Program-made: the position numbers and the translations under genes
Shown here: in pieces, positions 1 through 13,070 of the stretch
Position numbering within the stretch: position 1 is the first letter of the stretch
Layout of the letters: each line of letters starts with the position of its first letter
NCBI GenBank assembly: GCA_002633005.1
Contig: NMRA01000486.1
Location: 181,251-245,250, forward strand
DNA: 64,000 bases
Origin: Phoronis australis
Taxonomy: Eukaryota; Phoronida; Phoronidae
Direction of reading: 5' to 3'
The notes under the pieces: generated by a model
Seen by the model: only the letters and a program-made list of their open reading frames with translations
Told to the model about the DNA's origin: nothing
The model's database searches: none

Positions 1-937
1 ACTTTTAAAAACATGGTGACTGCGGGAATAAGGTGTATTCTGTCTACTCACAGACAAGACTACCCTCTAAATCCGCTCTAGCAATAAACCAAGTTCTAAC
101 CCACTGAGGTGGAATAACTGGTTTAGATTCTAGATAAGTACAATGCCCAAATTGACTGAATAGGTATATACACAGTAATAGTCTGCTTGTTTGAACTATT
201 GTTCATGACCTAATGGCAGAGTGGGAAACCATCAAGTGTTATCAAGAGGATAGTTGATGAGTAGAGTGCTTTATTCTCTTCTTGAACTAGTGATCCTGAG
301 TTCTCTTCCACACAAATCTATACTAAATGTAAAGTTAATTTGTCTCCAACAAGAAGAAGTAATGTTTTAGTTTTCATGCGGAACTGCTGTTGGGAAAATT
401 TTGTAGTTTGTCATGTGTCAAAAAGCCTTTGTTCGACGATAAAACTATGCTATTTGACATGCCACTCAGGAATATATGTAAGGTATTGAACCAGGTTTTG
501 TATTTATGTACAGAACCAAAAATGAAATGTGTTGGAGATTGAATTCTATAATAAAATTATGTTTACACCTTCAATATTAGCAGGAGCTAATGCGTATTGA
601 TATAAATCTACTTTCATTTGTCGGGTGAGACAATTTGCCACTTGACTACAAGGATGAAGGAACACCTACTAGTTAGCGATAAGAATTCACATCTTCAGAC
701 ACTTGGAAAAAAATCCTGCTTCTAGAGAGGCCACTGGTGAACACAGCTTTAAGATTCATTGACAGTGATACTAATCGCTATCGCTTGAAATAGCATGACA
801 CCAGTCACGTTGGGTCTTAAGAAATACCCTCACTCAATGCACAGGTTTCCCATGAGTCGTTGACACTGTTACTTTGAGCTGTGATTCGTTGATTGCTCCC
901 CAATCCTGTACTGGTTTTTTTGCGTGTTCTGGAATTG

Positions 938-1121
938 TCTGTGCATTGTACCTGTAGCCATCCTGGCATACATTCTGTATATTGTACCTGTAGCCATCCT
1001 GGCATACATTCTGTGCTTTGTACCTGTAGCCATCCTGGCATACATTCTGTATATTGTACCTGTAGCCATCCTGGCATACATTCTGTGCATTGTACCTGTA
1101 GCCATCCTGGCATACATTCTC
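938..1121. repeat. 36-bp minisatellite, about 5 copies
   Basis: Five near-identical units contain the core CCTGTAGCCATCCTGG, and successive cores start 36 bp apart. The unit is a multiple of three, so open frames of 60-145 codons appear on both strands. These are repeat artefacts, not genes. Alternate units differ mainly at GTGCATTG versus GTATATTG. Confidence 0.9.
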
Positions 1122-2352
1122 TGAATAAAGCTGGACAATGGTGGAAATTTTACCGCCGAAACATGTCGCTACATTTTAGAATAAGTTGCTGTGTTTATTC
1201 AAACTTTATTTTCATTAATTGTTTCCCCTTGTTCCTAAATCAACAGTATTTGTTTGTTGTTCATTTGAAAACAACAATAACGGCGTGGCCAAATTTGAAT
1301 TATTTGTTTTGTTTTGTACTATTTGCTTAAACAAGAAAACCAGATTTATCTTAAGATTGGTTAGTTTTCACAAATTTGACATTTTTGAACAGTTTATTCG
1401 GGTTTGTCTTTGATTAAAGGGGTGGTTGAACAGCGAATTTCTTCCATTTTTCAGTGTTGCTTTTAAGCCTTGTCCACAAGGCTCCCTTGGTTGCACCATG
1501 TTTGGATCAACACAATTGGAATAAAATATGTTCTAATCTCTATATCTGTGATTCTAATGGTCTGTTTTTAAAAATTGAAAGACACTAGCTACATGTTTTT
1601 ATGGACATTACAGAAGGAGATACAATAGTTTCACAAATGCATGCGATAAAAAACTAAATATCTCCACCAAGTTAAGATTTGGTTTGAAGCATGTAGCTAC
1701 CCACTGCCACTAGAAATAACATGGCTCATTAGTCTCATGTCAGCTGCCAGCCTGTTAAGTGTGCCTGGGTTTTGGTCAGTCTTCAAATGGCCTTGATGTT
1801 TGTCAACAAGAAAAATTCACAAAGTTGAGTCCTCGGTTTTTACTTCTTGAACTATTAACTGAAATCGTAGCAAACTTAAGTGGCATTGGCAACACTCTGA
1901 CTTGCTGACTTGTACTTTCTTAGGGGATCTTCTTGTATAATAGACAGTCTGAGATGAGCAGTGTAAAGTGTTCACATATTCTAAAGGCTTTGGGTAACAA
2001 CGTGTAACATACAGTAGAAATTTCTTTTAATGCACCACCTGGTGGTTTTACTGAGAAACGGTCCATTACCCAATGTGCCAATGTAATGTATGAGATATGT
2101 GTGTGTCTACGGTGATGAGGTTGAAGGACTTCTGCTTACGTCATTTAGACTTTTTGTCACACCATGAAGAATTCACACATCTTCATTACACCATACAGAA
2201 TAGCTGACTTTCGAAATAGCCGCGCCATAGGGAAGTCTTGCCAAATGGTTGTCGGATGTTTGGTGGACAGGCATTCAGTGCCACCTACAGATCCTGTAAT
2301 GGTGATGGGAGGTTTGAACCTACTGGGGTGAATAGTGTTTGAACACCTTTTC

Positions 2353-2467
2353 CAGGGGCGGATCCAGGATTTGAGTTAGAGGGGGCCAGGGCAGAGTATT
2401 GGCAAGGATTTTGCCCGTTGGACATTCTGGCCCACTTGCCCCCCCCCCCCCTCTAAATCCGCCACTG
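2353..2467. mobile_element. Short hAT-like MITE (CAG..GGCGGATC ends)
   Basis: The left end CAGGGGCGGATCCAGGATTT and the right end AAATCCGCCACTG are imperfect inverted repeats. They share the CAGTGGYGGATC signature with the full element at 15712-17980. A TTTTC direct repeat flanks both ends, which is shorter than the 8 bp expected for hAT. The interior is only a G-rich and C-rich linker, so the element is non-autonomous. Confidence 0.6.
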
Positions 2468-2699
2468 TTTTCTGCTACCGTAATGCAAGTAAATTTCTAC
2501 TGTTGCACGGTGGGGTGTACTGATGGCTTGCCGAAAAAGGCAAACCTCGTGAAATATCCGTGGAAGTGAAGGGCATCGTGTTTCAGAAATTTCCCACTGC
2601 AAAGAAGATTCCGCACCTTGCTATGTCGGGGTGCCAACTGACAAAGTGGAAGTAATTTCGATCCCAGCCGATGTCAAAAGGCTAGAAAATTAGTGAACT

Positions 2700-5600
2700 T
2701 AACATAATTGAACAATATACATGGCATAATAGTTCTTACAGATTACAAAGCAGAATTGACTACTGGTTGGTTTCAAAGAACTTCATAGATCATCTGAATT
2801 GTTCCATTAAAAGTGATTATAATTTTTCGGATCACTCGGTAGTCAAACTTCATTGTTCACTTAAAGAATCTGTACCGAGAGGGCCTGGATTATGGAAAAT
2901 TAACTATAGTCTTTTCGAAGATGAAGAATATGTAACTAACTTAAAAATAATTATAAATACCTGTGTTGAAGAGTATGTTTATCTAAGTAATAAACATACC
3001 AAAAATGAAAATTAAGGAATATACTATGACATACTCAAAAAGAAAAAAAAGAAATTAGAAAATGCTGAGGAAGAGAAATTGATTGAAATTATCAACAACT
3101 CAACAGGAGAACTAAATGATGGTAGAATTGATGATGGAATTGTACCAGGATTTGGAAAGAGCCAAGACCAATTTGCAACGTATACAAACTCATAGAGTAC
3201 GTGGACAAATGTTAAGAAGTAAAGCCCAGTTAATTGAGGAAGGGGAGAGTAGCCCAAAAGTTTTTGCCTCATTGGATAAAAGAAATTTAAGAAAAAGTGT
3301 ATAAGTATCCTTAAAAATAATAATGGGCACTTGATAAGAGATCATGCTGAAATCAGGTCAGAATTGACTCATAATTACTCCTCTGTTTTCACAGATCGTC
3401 AAATGGAAACAACATCCACTATACCAGATCTATTTAATATCACCACCAGTGATGTACCATCCAGTGATTTTGAAGAACTGGATGAACCTTTAAGAGTGGG
3501 TGAATTTTATGAAGTTTTAAAAACTTGTAAAAATAATAAGTCTCCAGAAAATGACGGGCTAACTTATGAATTTTATAAATGCTCCTGGCATGAACTTAAA
3601 AACTCTTTACTTGAAGCTTTTGAATATAGTTTTTCAGTGGGGGAATTATCTACGTCACAGAGACAAGGAGCAATAACGCTCCTACCTAAGTCAAAAGATG
3701 ATGTCGAGCTCCAGTCCTTGGATAATTGGTGTCCAATATCTCTATTGAATACTGATTATAAAATACTTACAAAAGTTTTTAAATAATATCATGGGAAACC
3801 TGGTTCATCCAGGTCAAACAGCTGTTAAAGGACGATATATGGGATACAATATTCGCATCATTCAGGATATAATTTTTTATACAAACATTACTGATGGTCA
3901 AGGACACATTTTAATTTGTACTTTTGTAAGGCATATGACACAATAAAGTGGGACTTTATTTTTTCAAGATTTGAAGGATTTTAATTTTGGACAGGGTTTT
4001 ACACGATGGGTAGAAATAATCTATAATAAACCAACTACTTGTGTTGTCAATAATGGTTTTACAACAAATTATTTTCGTTTAGAAAGAGGTGTAAGACAGG
4101 GTGATTCATTGCCGGGTCCATTATTTTGCCTAGCTGTTGAAGTTATGGCCAATTACATATGAAAGTGTAATTTAATTAAAGGCATAAATGTTGAGAAAAC
4201 TGAAGTTAAAATTCTCCAGTATGCAGATGACACCACCTTATATCTTCATGACAAATACTCTGGCATGAATTATCTCAAATTTTTAGAACATTTTGGTTTA
4301 CTCTCTGGTATGCAGGTTGAATATGAAGAAATGTGAAGGGTTATATTTAGGTCGAGAAAAAGTGTTGTGAACCACTTTATGGCTTCAAGTCAACTGGCAA
4401 ACCAATCAAGAGTCTGGGAATATTTTTTAGTCATAACAAAAAAGAAAATGATTTTTTAAATCTTAACTCAAAATTAAGTCCTTTAAAAAGTCTCTTGATG
4501 TCTGGAAAAGTCGCAATATTTCATTGTTAGGAAGGATCAATGTAATTAAAACATTGGCGCTGTCTAAAATAATTTATGTGATGAGCAATTTAGGAATTGA
4601 CAGCGAACGCAAAGCTAAAATAAATACTATGATAAAATTTTGTTTGGCAAAATAAACCACCTAGAATTAGAAAAAATGTGGCTTTAAATACCCATGAAAA
4701 TGGTGGTTTGTCAGTTCCTGATATAAATATTATGTACAAGTCATTACTAGTTAAGTGGGTTACGCGTTGCTTAGATGGAAACAATGAAGTTTTCAAAGTG
4801 TTTCCAGGGTATGTTTTCAAAACATATGGAGGTATTTTGATCTTTAAATCAAATTATGATTGTAATTTGCTGTCTCTTGCAAATATTTATACCTTCTATC
4901 TTGACATCTTGATTGCTTGGTAAGAAATTTGTGCTCATTTACATAAGGACATAACAATTGTAAACCAAGTGGTGTGGAATAACAAAAACATATTGATTAA
5001 TAGGAGGAATGTATTCTTTGATAGTTTCTTTGAGGCTGGTGTTATTTTTGAGAAGGATCTTTTGAATTTTGAAAATAAATTTCTGATTGGGAGGTTTTGA
5101 AAAATAGATATAACCTTTCAAATTGGATTCATTATGTTGCTTTGAGACGTGCAATTAAGTTGAAAGCTGGTCCTTAGATTTCTAAATGCATATATCCCCA
5201 GTCAAGCCAAATTACTAATGTATTTTCTAGAAATATTTTGCTTTCCAAAATTGCTTTGCCATCTGATATAGAGTACAGCTTAACTGAAATTTACTCTAGA
5301 CAACAAATTAAACAAATTTATGTTCTTCCACACAAACTCTTGTTACCTCCTTATGTTAAAACTTTTAGATATTTCTATATTCATAGAAAGGTGTTTAAAT
5401 AACTTAATTTGAAAAAGATGAACTTAGTGATGACAAGTGTGCATCTTGTGGAACTGTTGAGACTTTTAACCGTATGTTTGTGGAATGTGGTTCTGTGAAA
5501 ACTTTGTGGTGTGAAATTCAGAAAGTTACGTAACTGCACAACACGATTTAATCTTAGATAAAAATGTTATTTTGACAGCATATTTTGGATGTAAGTTTGA

Positions 5601-5779
5601 ACAAAGATATCAGTATCATATTAACTACTTGCCAGTATTCCATTCGTAAATGTTCTAGAGACCAGATTATTCCTAGATATTCACAATTTCAATGTTTCTT
5701 GTATAATTATTGTAAAGTAAGAAATATACAACCCCGCAAAAATGCCTTTTGGGAAACCCTCAATACTTATTTAGATTAG
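2700..5779 (+). pseudogene. Decayed L1/Tx1-type LINE ORF2
   Basis: This is a non-LTR retrotransposon remnant broken by stops and frameshifts. In order it shows the end of the endonuclease (RIDYWLVSKNF then SDHSVVKL near 2750-2850), the GPGLWKIN motif near 2880, and the reverse transcriptase start (KSPENDGLTYEFYK near 3540, then PISLLNTDYKILTK near 3730). It continues with GVRQGDSLPGPLFCLAVEV near 4090, the catalytic YADD at 4220-4231, and the C-terminal GGLSVPDI..KSLLVKWVTR block near 4700. A cysteine-containing tail (ECGSVKTLW) lies near 5480. These are hallmarks of the L1/Tx1 group rather than CR1 or RTE. The 5' half is missing or unrecognisable. It sits sense to MON2, inside its intron, and cannot encode an active protein. 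Confidence 0.85.
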
Positions 5780-5810
5780 ATCAACCATGAAGTGCTATTT
5801 CTATTAGTTA

Positions 5811-5872
5811 GATGTGTGCGTGTGTACGTGTGTGTGTGTGTGCCTGTGTGTGTGTGTGTGCCTGTGTGTGCG

Positions 5873-5911
<39 letters not shown>
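5811..5911. repeat. TG / CCTGTG microsatellite
   Basis: A (TG)n run passes into (CCTGTG)n just 3' of the LINE coding remnant. It may be the tail of the element or an independent microsatellite. Confidence 0.85.
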
Positions 5912-5912
<1 letters not shown>

Positions 5913-6117
5913 TTTCATTTGCATATATCTCATTGTTGTATATCTTAGTGTATTTAGAAATAAAATGTTAATATGGGACAGACTAACAATGGGATTTATT
6001 CCTCTGTTTTTAGATTAATGAACCACTATGTAGTAATTGAATTTCCGTCCACCTGAATCTGACTCGCGATCAAGCAGAAGTGAATTTCACGCTCTCATTA
6101 TTCTAGCGAGCGCCCAT

Positions 6118-6450
6118 CAAGGCTTGGAATTTTCCCCGGAAACGCGGATTTCTGCTATTTTGTTTTATTCCCTCCGCGTATTTTCGTTATGTTTCCGCGA
6201 AAAAATCGGATTTGCCATAAAATTATCATGGCAAATTGGTTTCTCACTGCGACGTTGCCGATGACTCGAAAAGGGGAAACTGCTCTTTGTGTTTCAGAGG
6301 AATGAAAATTGTAATTGCATCACAGGCGCTCGAATTTCCCGATGACTCGCAACCATATTAAGAAACATGTTTCCTTAGTAGTGAGTGACGTCAGTGGCAA
6401 TTGAGGAACAGATAAATTCAAACGCCTGTGCCTGGGATAGCGTGGTTCAT
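6118..6450. mobile_element. Remnant of CAGGGCTTGG-ended transposon (left end)
   Basis: The left terminus CAAGGCTTGGAATTTTCC and the following GGAAACGCGGATTTC match the element end at 44766. The part from about 6325 to 6440 matches 45735-45850, sharing for example AAGAAACAT and GAGGAACAGATAAA. A matching right terminus lies at 8750. No target duplication connects the two ends, so they may be one decayed 2.6-kb element or two fragments. Confidence 0.55.
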
Positions 6451-8689
6451 CAATGGCGTCTGCATTTGGTATAAAATCGCGGTGACAAACAGTGCGATTC
6501 TGCAGTCAATAAGCGTGGAGCGTGGAGTAGACTGAATATTTCGTGGAAAAAGTGGATAAAAGAAACGATCAATGTCTTCACAAACAACTTAAGTCAAGGT
6601 TTGTGCTCTGTAAACTTTGACAGAGGAACAATTACGGAGTGCGTGGCCGAGTCGCCTTGGACTAAGTTGGAGTCGGAGGACCGACTGAAAACTATGAAAC
6701 ACTAGAAATAACAAAGCCTCCTGAAAGGAAATTCAACCGTTACTGTTTATTTGTTGGTTCGGAATCGTGGGATGTGAGTGATGTTTGAAATTCTTTTGTT
6801 TGATCCCACATGCTTGTCCGTTGTTGTTGGCCGCTACTGCTAGGCCTGACCGCCTCAGGACTGCGATTTTCTATGTGCCGCCGAAACGGGATACAAAGTG
6901 CTATTTTCGTTACTGCAAATGTGTTATAAATTGCCTTTTATTTAACTATTTCAATTTATTGTGACATTTTTAGTGTTCTATTTTGTGACTCGAGTTTTGC
7001 AGTTCGAGAGAAGTGATCACGTGACACATTCTGAATGATTTGATTGGTCTAAGCCATTGTTTACAAATTCTGCCAGCCTATTTTCAGTGTCCTGGTAGTT
7101 ATTTCTTGTCACATAGTTTCTTCTATACCAGCGTGGCTTATGAACAACTAACTCATGTAATTACTGTTTGAAACTGAAAAGTTTGGCCAACTTACCATTG
7201 TGATTGATGCATTCTATAGTTTAAAGTATGTTGTTTTTGACTTTCATTTTTCCATGCTAACAGTTGGGGTATGAGCCAGTTTTTTTTTCATTTGCGTTGG
7301 AATTAATTTTTTTGTTGGAATTAAATGTGTATGTATGTCAGGCTTTCTAGATAATACATGGATCGATTTTCAAAATTTTTTTGTAGTTTTTTATCGTAAT
7401 TATAAGAATTGAAAATAACTTTATAGATCTCCCTGCAGCAAATCAAAAATAAGCTCCTGCCACTTACACTGCAAATTTTTCATCATTATCTTTATTATTT
7501 TAATTTTAAAAAATGTCTTGTTGCATCTAATTGCCTTTATTGTTGTTGCTGAAATAGATGTCAGGTACTGCTTGAGATGAGTGCGTTTTGCCAACACGAC
7601 ACAGTAACAGGACCAGGCCTTCATGCAGCGTACGTCCTGGGCGTCCAAATGGACGCCCTAGCACTAATGTAGACGCCCTGGCAAGGACGCCCAATGTATC
7701 ATTTGGACGCCCTGTCAATCAGAATTTCTCTAGTTTGGACACCCGCATTGAAAAATTACTAAGACTCCCAGTTAATCAAAGCACGAAGATGGCCCTTTCA
7801 ACTCCGAAAGAAATATACAAAGTGTTTAAAATGTTGCAATATTCAAACTATTTGGTAGACCTGTCAATCATTAGCACGTGGTTGGTTGCCAGAGTGTCTG
7901 CTTTCAATAAAGTCACATGCCATTGCCATTCTCTACTTTATATAGGGACATGGACCTTGCTCAACTCCAAACTGGTGTTTCAGAGCTGTAATTTCATGTA
8001 CTTCATCTTTTTTAAAAAATACCAAAAGCAAAATAAATGTCATTATTTTAATAATATGATGTGCCGCAAGAATATCCCCATTTAAAATGTTTGAGTTTTC
8101 GCCTGTTTCATGCTTTTCTATGTGCGTCTAAAATGGAGCAGCAGTGACACCTGTTGTCAAAATATAAACCACACATCATCTGTGCATTTTTCTTTTGTTG
8201 GTAACTGCAGCTCTGATGACTCATTGTACAGAATATAACGCTAGTGAAGTTGATATAATAAACTTTATAACAGAATTTGACTTGAGATGACCAAAAACAG
8301 TGCACTCATCGTTCAACCAATATCTGTTATATCTGTAATACCCGTTTGGTAAGCTATTTGGCTGTTTTTGTAAATTTAAACATAAAAGTCTTGATCAACA
8401 GTATTTTAGTACTTAAAAAAGCCCAATACAAGGGAGCTGTTTTTGTAAACTTAGGTGTAAAAGCCTTGTTCAACGCATTTTTTAATTGTAAAAAAACCTC
8501 ACTGTGTGTGTTGGGGAGGGGGGGGGTTACTGGTGAATGGGGTGGGGAGGGGGGGGTAATGCGGCGTTGGAATCATGGACGCCCTGGAATATTGGGAACC
8601 CCATTTTGGACACCCTATGTTCGAAATCCTAGATGAAGCCCTGAACAGGACATCTTGTGATGATAATGTTTACTGTCGATCTGTTGAGG

Positions 8690-8750
8690 TATGTGTATTT
8701 AGGGCCGTAAAAATTTCCTCTTTTTTCATCATGGGTCATTCCAAGCCCTG
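8690..8750. mobile_element. Right end of CAGGGCTTGG-ended transposon
   Basis: GGGCCGTAAAAATTTCC is followed by GGTCATTCCAAGCCCTG, closely matching the right ends at 45266 and 46720. It is probably the partner or a relative of the left end at 6118. Confidence 0.6.
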
Positions 8751-8963
8751 GTCTATACGGAAAGGCTGCTATTGGGCCCCACTGTGTTACTTTAGTTTAC
8801 ACTGTGAGGCATTACAAAGAGAACAGCATTCTTTCTGAGCAGCAAATAATTGATAAGCATCTACTTATAGCCAAGATTTTTATTTGTATTTGATCTGATG
8901 TCAGTGTTAACAGCCAGTGAGTTGTCTGTGTGAAGAAAACACGAGTTATGCTTATAATTTCAG

Positions 8964-11173
8964 TACACAACCGTCGAATTACTCTGTGGAAGATTTCCAG
9001 CGTGACGAAGCTCTTGATTGTCGAGTGGTGGAACTAATTCGGGATGACATCCTACCTTATGCAAACAGTCTCCCAAAAGAATTTGTTAAGAAAGTTATTA
9101 GTATTCTAAACAAGGGATCCATACACAGTGCCACACCAGGTTCATTCTTAGGTAAGTTTGTGTGAACTCATTACGAGTATCTCTTGCCTAGTGTCTTCTT
9201 CAGTTTTCTAATCCAGATATCAAACTAGCATTCCCACAGTCCTTTCGTTGGGCACCATGGGCAAGCATATTCTCTACCACACTTCAAGGAGTAGCCCAAT
9301 GGAATTGCAGTGTTTTATTACAAGGCAGTCGTCGCTAATGTTGCAATTGATTTGGTCACACACAAGGAATCTAGATAAGTAATTGAGATTTTGATGCTAG
9401 CACTTCTTGTAGAAATCTTAAAATGAAGTACAAGGTGTGAAAAGGGCCAAGTTTAATGATAATGGTTTGTGTGAAGGCTTGCTTTGCTTGTGTAATGTAG
9501 TACCATGGACACAAAATGGCTACGCGTCACCTGCATGGTATAGTCAGAAGTCGTGTCAAAGTGGAGCTGAATTTTTTGAGCTGTAAATGCTTCGGCCATG
9601 AATTTAAAAAGTGCAAACAAGTGTTACATTGCTGGTAGGAAGTGGGAAGGTGTTGTTCTAAATCCATCAGACGTTTTTAAAATGTCCTTTGACTTCATTA
9701 GAGCTAGTGTAGTTACCATCAAATTTCTGTCTAGTCACCTGAAGTTCTTTCTTACAGATACTGGACCCAGTGTAAAGTTGCGTGAGGAGTTTGCTAAGGC
9801 CTGCTTCGAGACATTACTGCAGTTTTCTTTCGTCTCTGATCGGTCATCCAACTCATCAGAGGGTACAAAACTGGCTGTGTCTTCGCTGCTACAGCGATGT
9901 CAGGAAGTCATCAAGAAGTTTGTGGAAGATGAAAAGTTGACCGGGAAGTGTCCTTTACCCAGGTCTGTACTTCGAAATGTGTTCAATTGAATTGCTTGCA
10001 ATACTAGAGGAGCAGTAAACCGGCGCCCTCTGTCTGTGTACAACTGTTAGTTTAGACTACTTGCTGTTATAAACTTGGTCTCACTTTGTTCCTCACTCAG
10101 ATTAGAAACAATTTGTTGAGTTGAGATGGACTGGTTGTTATTGCTTCAGACAACAATGTTTACTGGTGCTGGTTACCAGTGAGGGATTGGCAGGTTGTTG
10201 GTTGTTGAATAGTGGAGCACTCTATGATGAAATAGATACACTGTTTAGACTTAATTGTTAGCATGACCTTGACCTTTTATATAATTCTGCTATCAACAAA
10301 CAGTTCTCTTGAAAGGTATTGCAGGCTTCTAAAAATATGAAAATGTTACTTTAAGCAATTGTTTTGATATTGGAGACTTGACCATTGTTTGGCTTGTGTT
10401 TAATGTTACAACTAGTTTTACGAACCAGATTATCATTGTTTTTGCTACCAGCAAAAACTTCTACAAAATGTATTTAAACCTGTCAACATTTACAATTTTG
10501 TTTCAGAACAAGAATGGCAGAAATTGAGTTTGTACTGAAAGCCATCTGTACTTTGCTAATCACCCTGAAGAGGGCTCCACCAACCAATGGTAGGTGTAAT
10601 TTTTCAAGTGTTTGATTGATGAGTCCTGTGATATTGAGAAGCAGCTTTGTTTTCACTAATGGGAGGAATTACCTATTCTGGGTATTTAGCATTGTATTTA
10701 GCATTGTATTTAGCATTGTATTTAGCATTGTATTTAGCATTGTATTTAGCATTGTATAGCATTGTATTTAGCATTGTATTTAGCATTGTATTTAGCATTG
10801 TATTTAGCATTGTATTTAGCATTGTATTTAGCATTGTACCCTGTGTAATAACAAACTTCTGCGCATCATTTTTGTGGAGTTGCTTAGTTTTCGGTAATCG
10901 TACAAATTTGAAACTGCTTGATTCCAGTCCGTTCCAAAATATTTCTTTAGTCTTTGAAAACCTGTGAGGGCTTGCAGTTCCTTTAAATCTAACCCTATGA
11001 TGTGTGGTATTGTTTCAGTCGAGCCCGCTATATGGACACAAGTGATTCAGATCTACCCGTCATTGGTTGATTGTACCACATCGGGCTCTCCTGAGATTTG
11101 CCACGCCCTCAGAGATACGTTGCGGCAGTATAAAGACCTTCTAGCACCACCTGGACTCCATAATGGAGTTTAG
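8964..11173 (+). CDS. MON2: MON2 homolog, last four coding exons (partial)
   Basis: MON2 is a large HEAT-repeat relative of the BIG/GBF Arf-GEFs. It lacks the Sec7 domain and works with the DOPEY scaffold in Golgi-endosome recycling. The exons are 8964-9151, 9758-9962, 10507-10589 and 11019-11173. All have AG/GT borders, and the phases join without a break into 209 residues ending in TAG. Family-like blocks are LVELIRxDxLP (here VVELIRDDILPYA), ILNKGSIHS, LREEFAKACFETLLQFSF, EDEKLTGKCPLP and VLKAICTLL. The last exon carries WTQVIQIYPSLVDC. These correspond to the extreme C-terminus of animal MON2. The N-terminal ~1500 residues lie outside the window. I am confident of the family; exon borders were set by eye. 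Confidence 0.93.
10682..10838. repeat. 12-bp tandem repeat in last MON2 intron
   Basis: About 13 copies of GTATTTAGCATT are almost perfect, with one unit shortened near 10754. The array lies roughly midway between the donor at 10590 and the acceptor at 11018. Confidence 0.95.
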
Positions 11174-12496
11174 AATTACCTTACAGTGTTGACCTCATTG
11201 TTGAGCAGATCTTGCACCGACATAGTCTTCAAAGTTGAAGAATGGTTAAATGGGGTGCTAGTTAAAATAAAAATGAAATTTGCCTCCTCTTGCGCAGCCA
11301 GCCGCAAGATATGTACGTGAGGAAAAACTCTTAGTTTGTAATATCACTAATTACTCTTTTCAGTTGCATTAATACTTTTGAATATTTTTGCAACAAAAAT
11401 TTCCAATTTACCTGTCAACTTTCCCGTCTTGTTAGAATGAGGCCAAAGTGGAACAAGAGGGTCTATGGTATTCTCAACAATTTAGGACAAAACATTCCGC
11501 TCAGTGTCTGAAGTCATGCTTTCGTAAGTTGGCGTAGGTTACTGGGGATGGCCACATGTTTACATCAGCTTGACGTTTGATTTACACCAGTTATTAGCCG
11601 TCAGCTGTCTGTGAGTGGAATGTGCCTGAGCATTCGGTTATTTCAACTGTTTCATTTTTCTCATATAATTTTGAAAGTTAATTATAAATTACTTAATATG
11701 TCAACCACAACAGTATGTTTTTGGTCAAAATCGCCTCACATGTGCCAAAGAAACGCCCACATTTCCATAAATTGGTCCACTGAAGAACAGCACTGTGGCC
11801 TGGCATACAGATGATGTCATCACCCTGGCTCAAGTTACCAGTTGTGTTAACAAACCAGGCAATAGCATCCTACCCTTGTGGAGTGAGTTCAGAGCCTGAG
11901 CAAAATGATATCGCTGACGAGTGATTTTTCTCATTTTATCTGTAAAAGGCCTGTGCCATGCCGTCAAATAAAGGCTTTATGACTTTTAAGTTCTGCACCA
12001 TAGGCACCATGTTACACCATAGACACTATCAGATGGGAAATTGTTTGGCATTCACTATTATGTTAGAAGCCTCTGAAAAATTAAATATGTCAACTTAGGC
12101 AATTGTTTTGTCCGAAATTGGTGAGACTCTACCGTAATTCTCACTGCATATAGGGAAGAAAGTGTTTGCGTAAAATTACCGATGTATGTCAGTTATATGA
12201 AGGATTGCGCTTAATGTTGTGCTAAATCTAAGCAGTCAGCCGTGTGTGTTTCACTATGTTGGTGAATATGATGGTCGGGATCATATGTTGACTCCTCGAG
12301 TTGAACAAAATGATGAGTATTTGCTAACAAACCATCTATTGCAATCTGCGTCTTTCTAGTACACGTAACATCGTGCTCAGTTATTGGGGCATGAAGGTAT
12401 TAGACGCAGCCATTTTGAAATACCGTTTCGTTATTTATTCATATTGCCGAAAGAAATCGACACCGGTGTTAAATGGACTTAATTGTGCTGTGTATA

Positions 12497-12633
12497 CGGT
12501 AAACTGGTGAGTTAACACCCAGGGCGCTTAAATTGGGAAATCCTGAGATGAGGTGGGCGCTTTAGCCGAAAACTGACAAAAAGTCGGGGATGGCCGATTA
12601 CTCGGACATGGGCGTTAACCCGTGAGTTTGCGG
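12497..12633. mobile_element. MITE, GTTAACGCCC family, copy A
   Basis: The terminal inverted repeats are CGGTAAACTGGTGAGTTAAC on the left and CCGCAAACTCACGGGTTAAC read inward from the right. A TA dinucleotide abuts both ends (12495-12496 and 12634-12635). The interior carries GGGCGC and GGGCGTT motifs. Two relatives lie near 21448-21646 and 52341-52553. No coding capacity. Confidence 0.75.
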
Positions 12634-12847
12634 TACATTGCAATTCCTCTGTTCGAGTGTTAATGGTTGTAGCACAAAGTTGGCTCAAAGCAGACACTGG
12701 TCAGTACACCTTTCTACTCACACTTGTTTAACAGCATCACACTTGTGCAGTTTAACACATAATTTCTACCCTGTGTGGAGTCTGCTAACTCTGGAATAAA
12801 GTTAGGTATATATAGAATTGGATGTTAAGCATGCAGTACATAAGTGT

Positions 12848-13070
12848 TGTAAGGAGGCTGTTAAGCTGAACTGCAGTGGTGTAAAGAGGCCTTGGGAAGC
12901 TTAGGCGAGAAGACTGAAGTTTATTTTTACACAAAACTTTCAGTTCTACACATGTACATATTGTTGTAAGGCGACTGTTAAATTGAATCGCTGTGGCGTC
13001 AAGAGGAATTGGGGAGCTGAGTTGAGAAGACTGGGAGTTTATTTTAGCACAACACCTTCAGTCCTATCAG
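12848..13070. repeat. Diverged tandem duplication, ~117 bp
   Basis: The segment from 12848 (TGTAAGGAGGCTGTTAAGCT) recurs from 12964 (TGTAAGGCGACTGTTAAATT). They keep an aligned order of blocks (GAGAAGACTG, GTTTATTTT, CTTCAGT). I estimate around 75-80% identity by eye. Confidence 0.75.

Larger units (their letters stand above)
1..8963 (+). other. Long MON2 intron (left part of window)
   Basis: The first recognisable MON2 exon starts at 8964 and encodes a region near the C-terminus of a protein of roughly 1700 residues. The earlier exons must therefore lie left of the window, and this stretch should be intron if the assembly is collinear. It holds a 36-bp minisatellite, a short hAT-like MITE, a decayed LINE, a TG/TGTGCC microsatellite and pieces of a CAGGGCTTGG-ended transposon. 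Between 1-930 and 1130-2350 I see no coding sequence or clear repeat. An imperfect tandem pair of about 85 bp lies near 8360-8510. Unrecognised MON2 exons cannot be excluded, but no open frame here resembles the family. Confidence 0.6.

Noticed and set aside
817-1330. Overlapping open frames on both strands, up to 145 codons
   Set aside because: They are driven by the 36-bp minisatellite at 938-1121. There is no splice logic or family resemblance.
6118-8750. A single intact 2.6-kb transposon
   Set aside because: The ends match in type, but there is no target duplication and no coding sequence between them. I list them as separate remnants.
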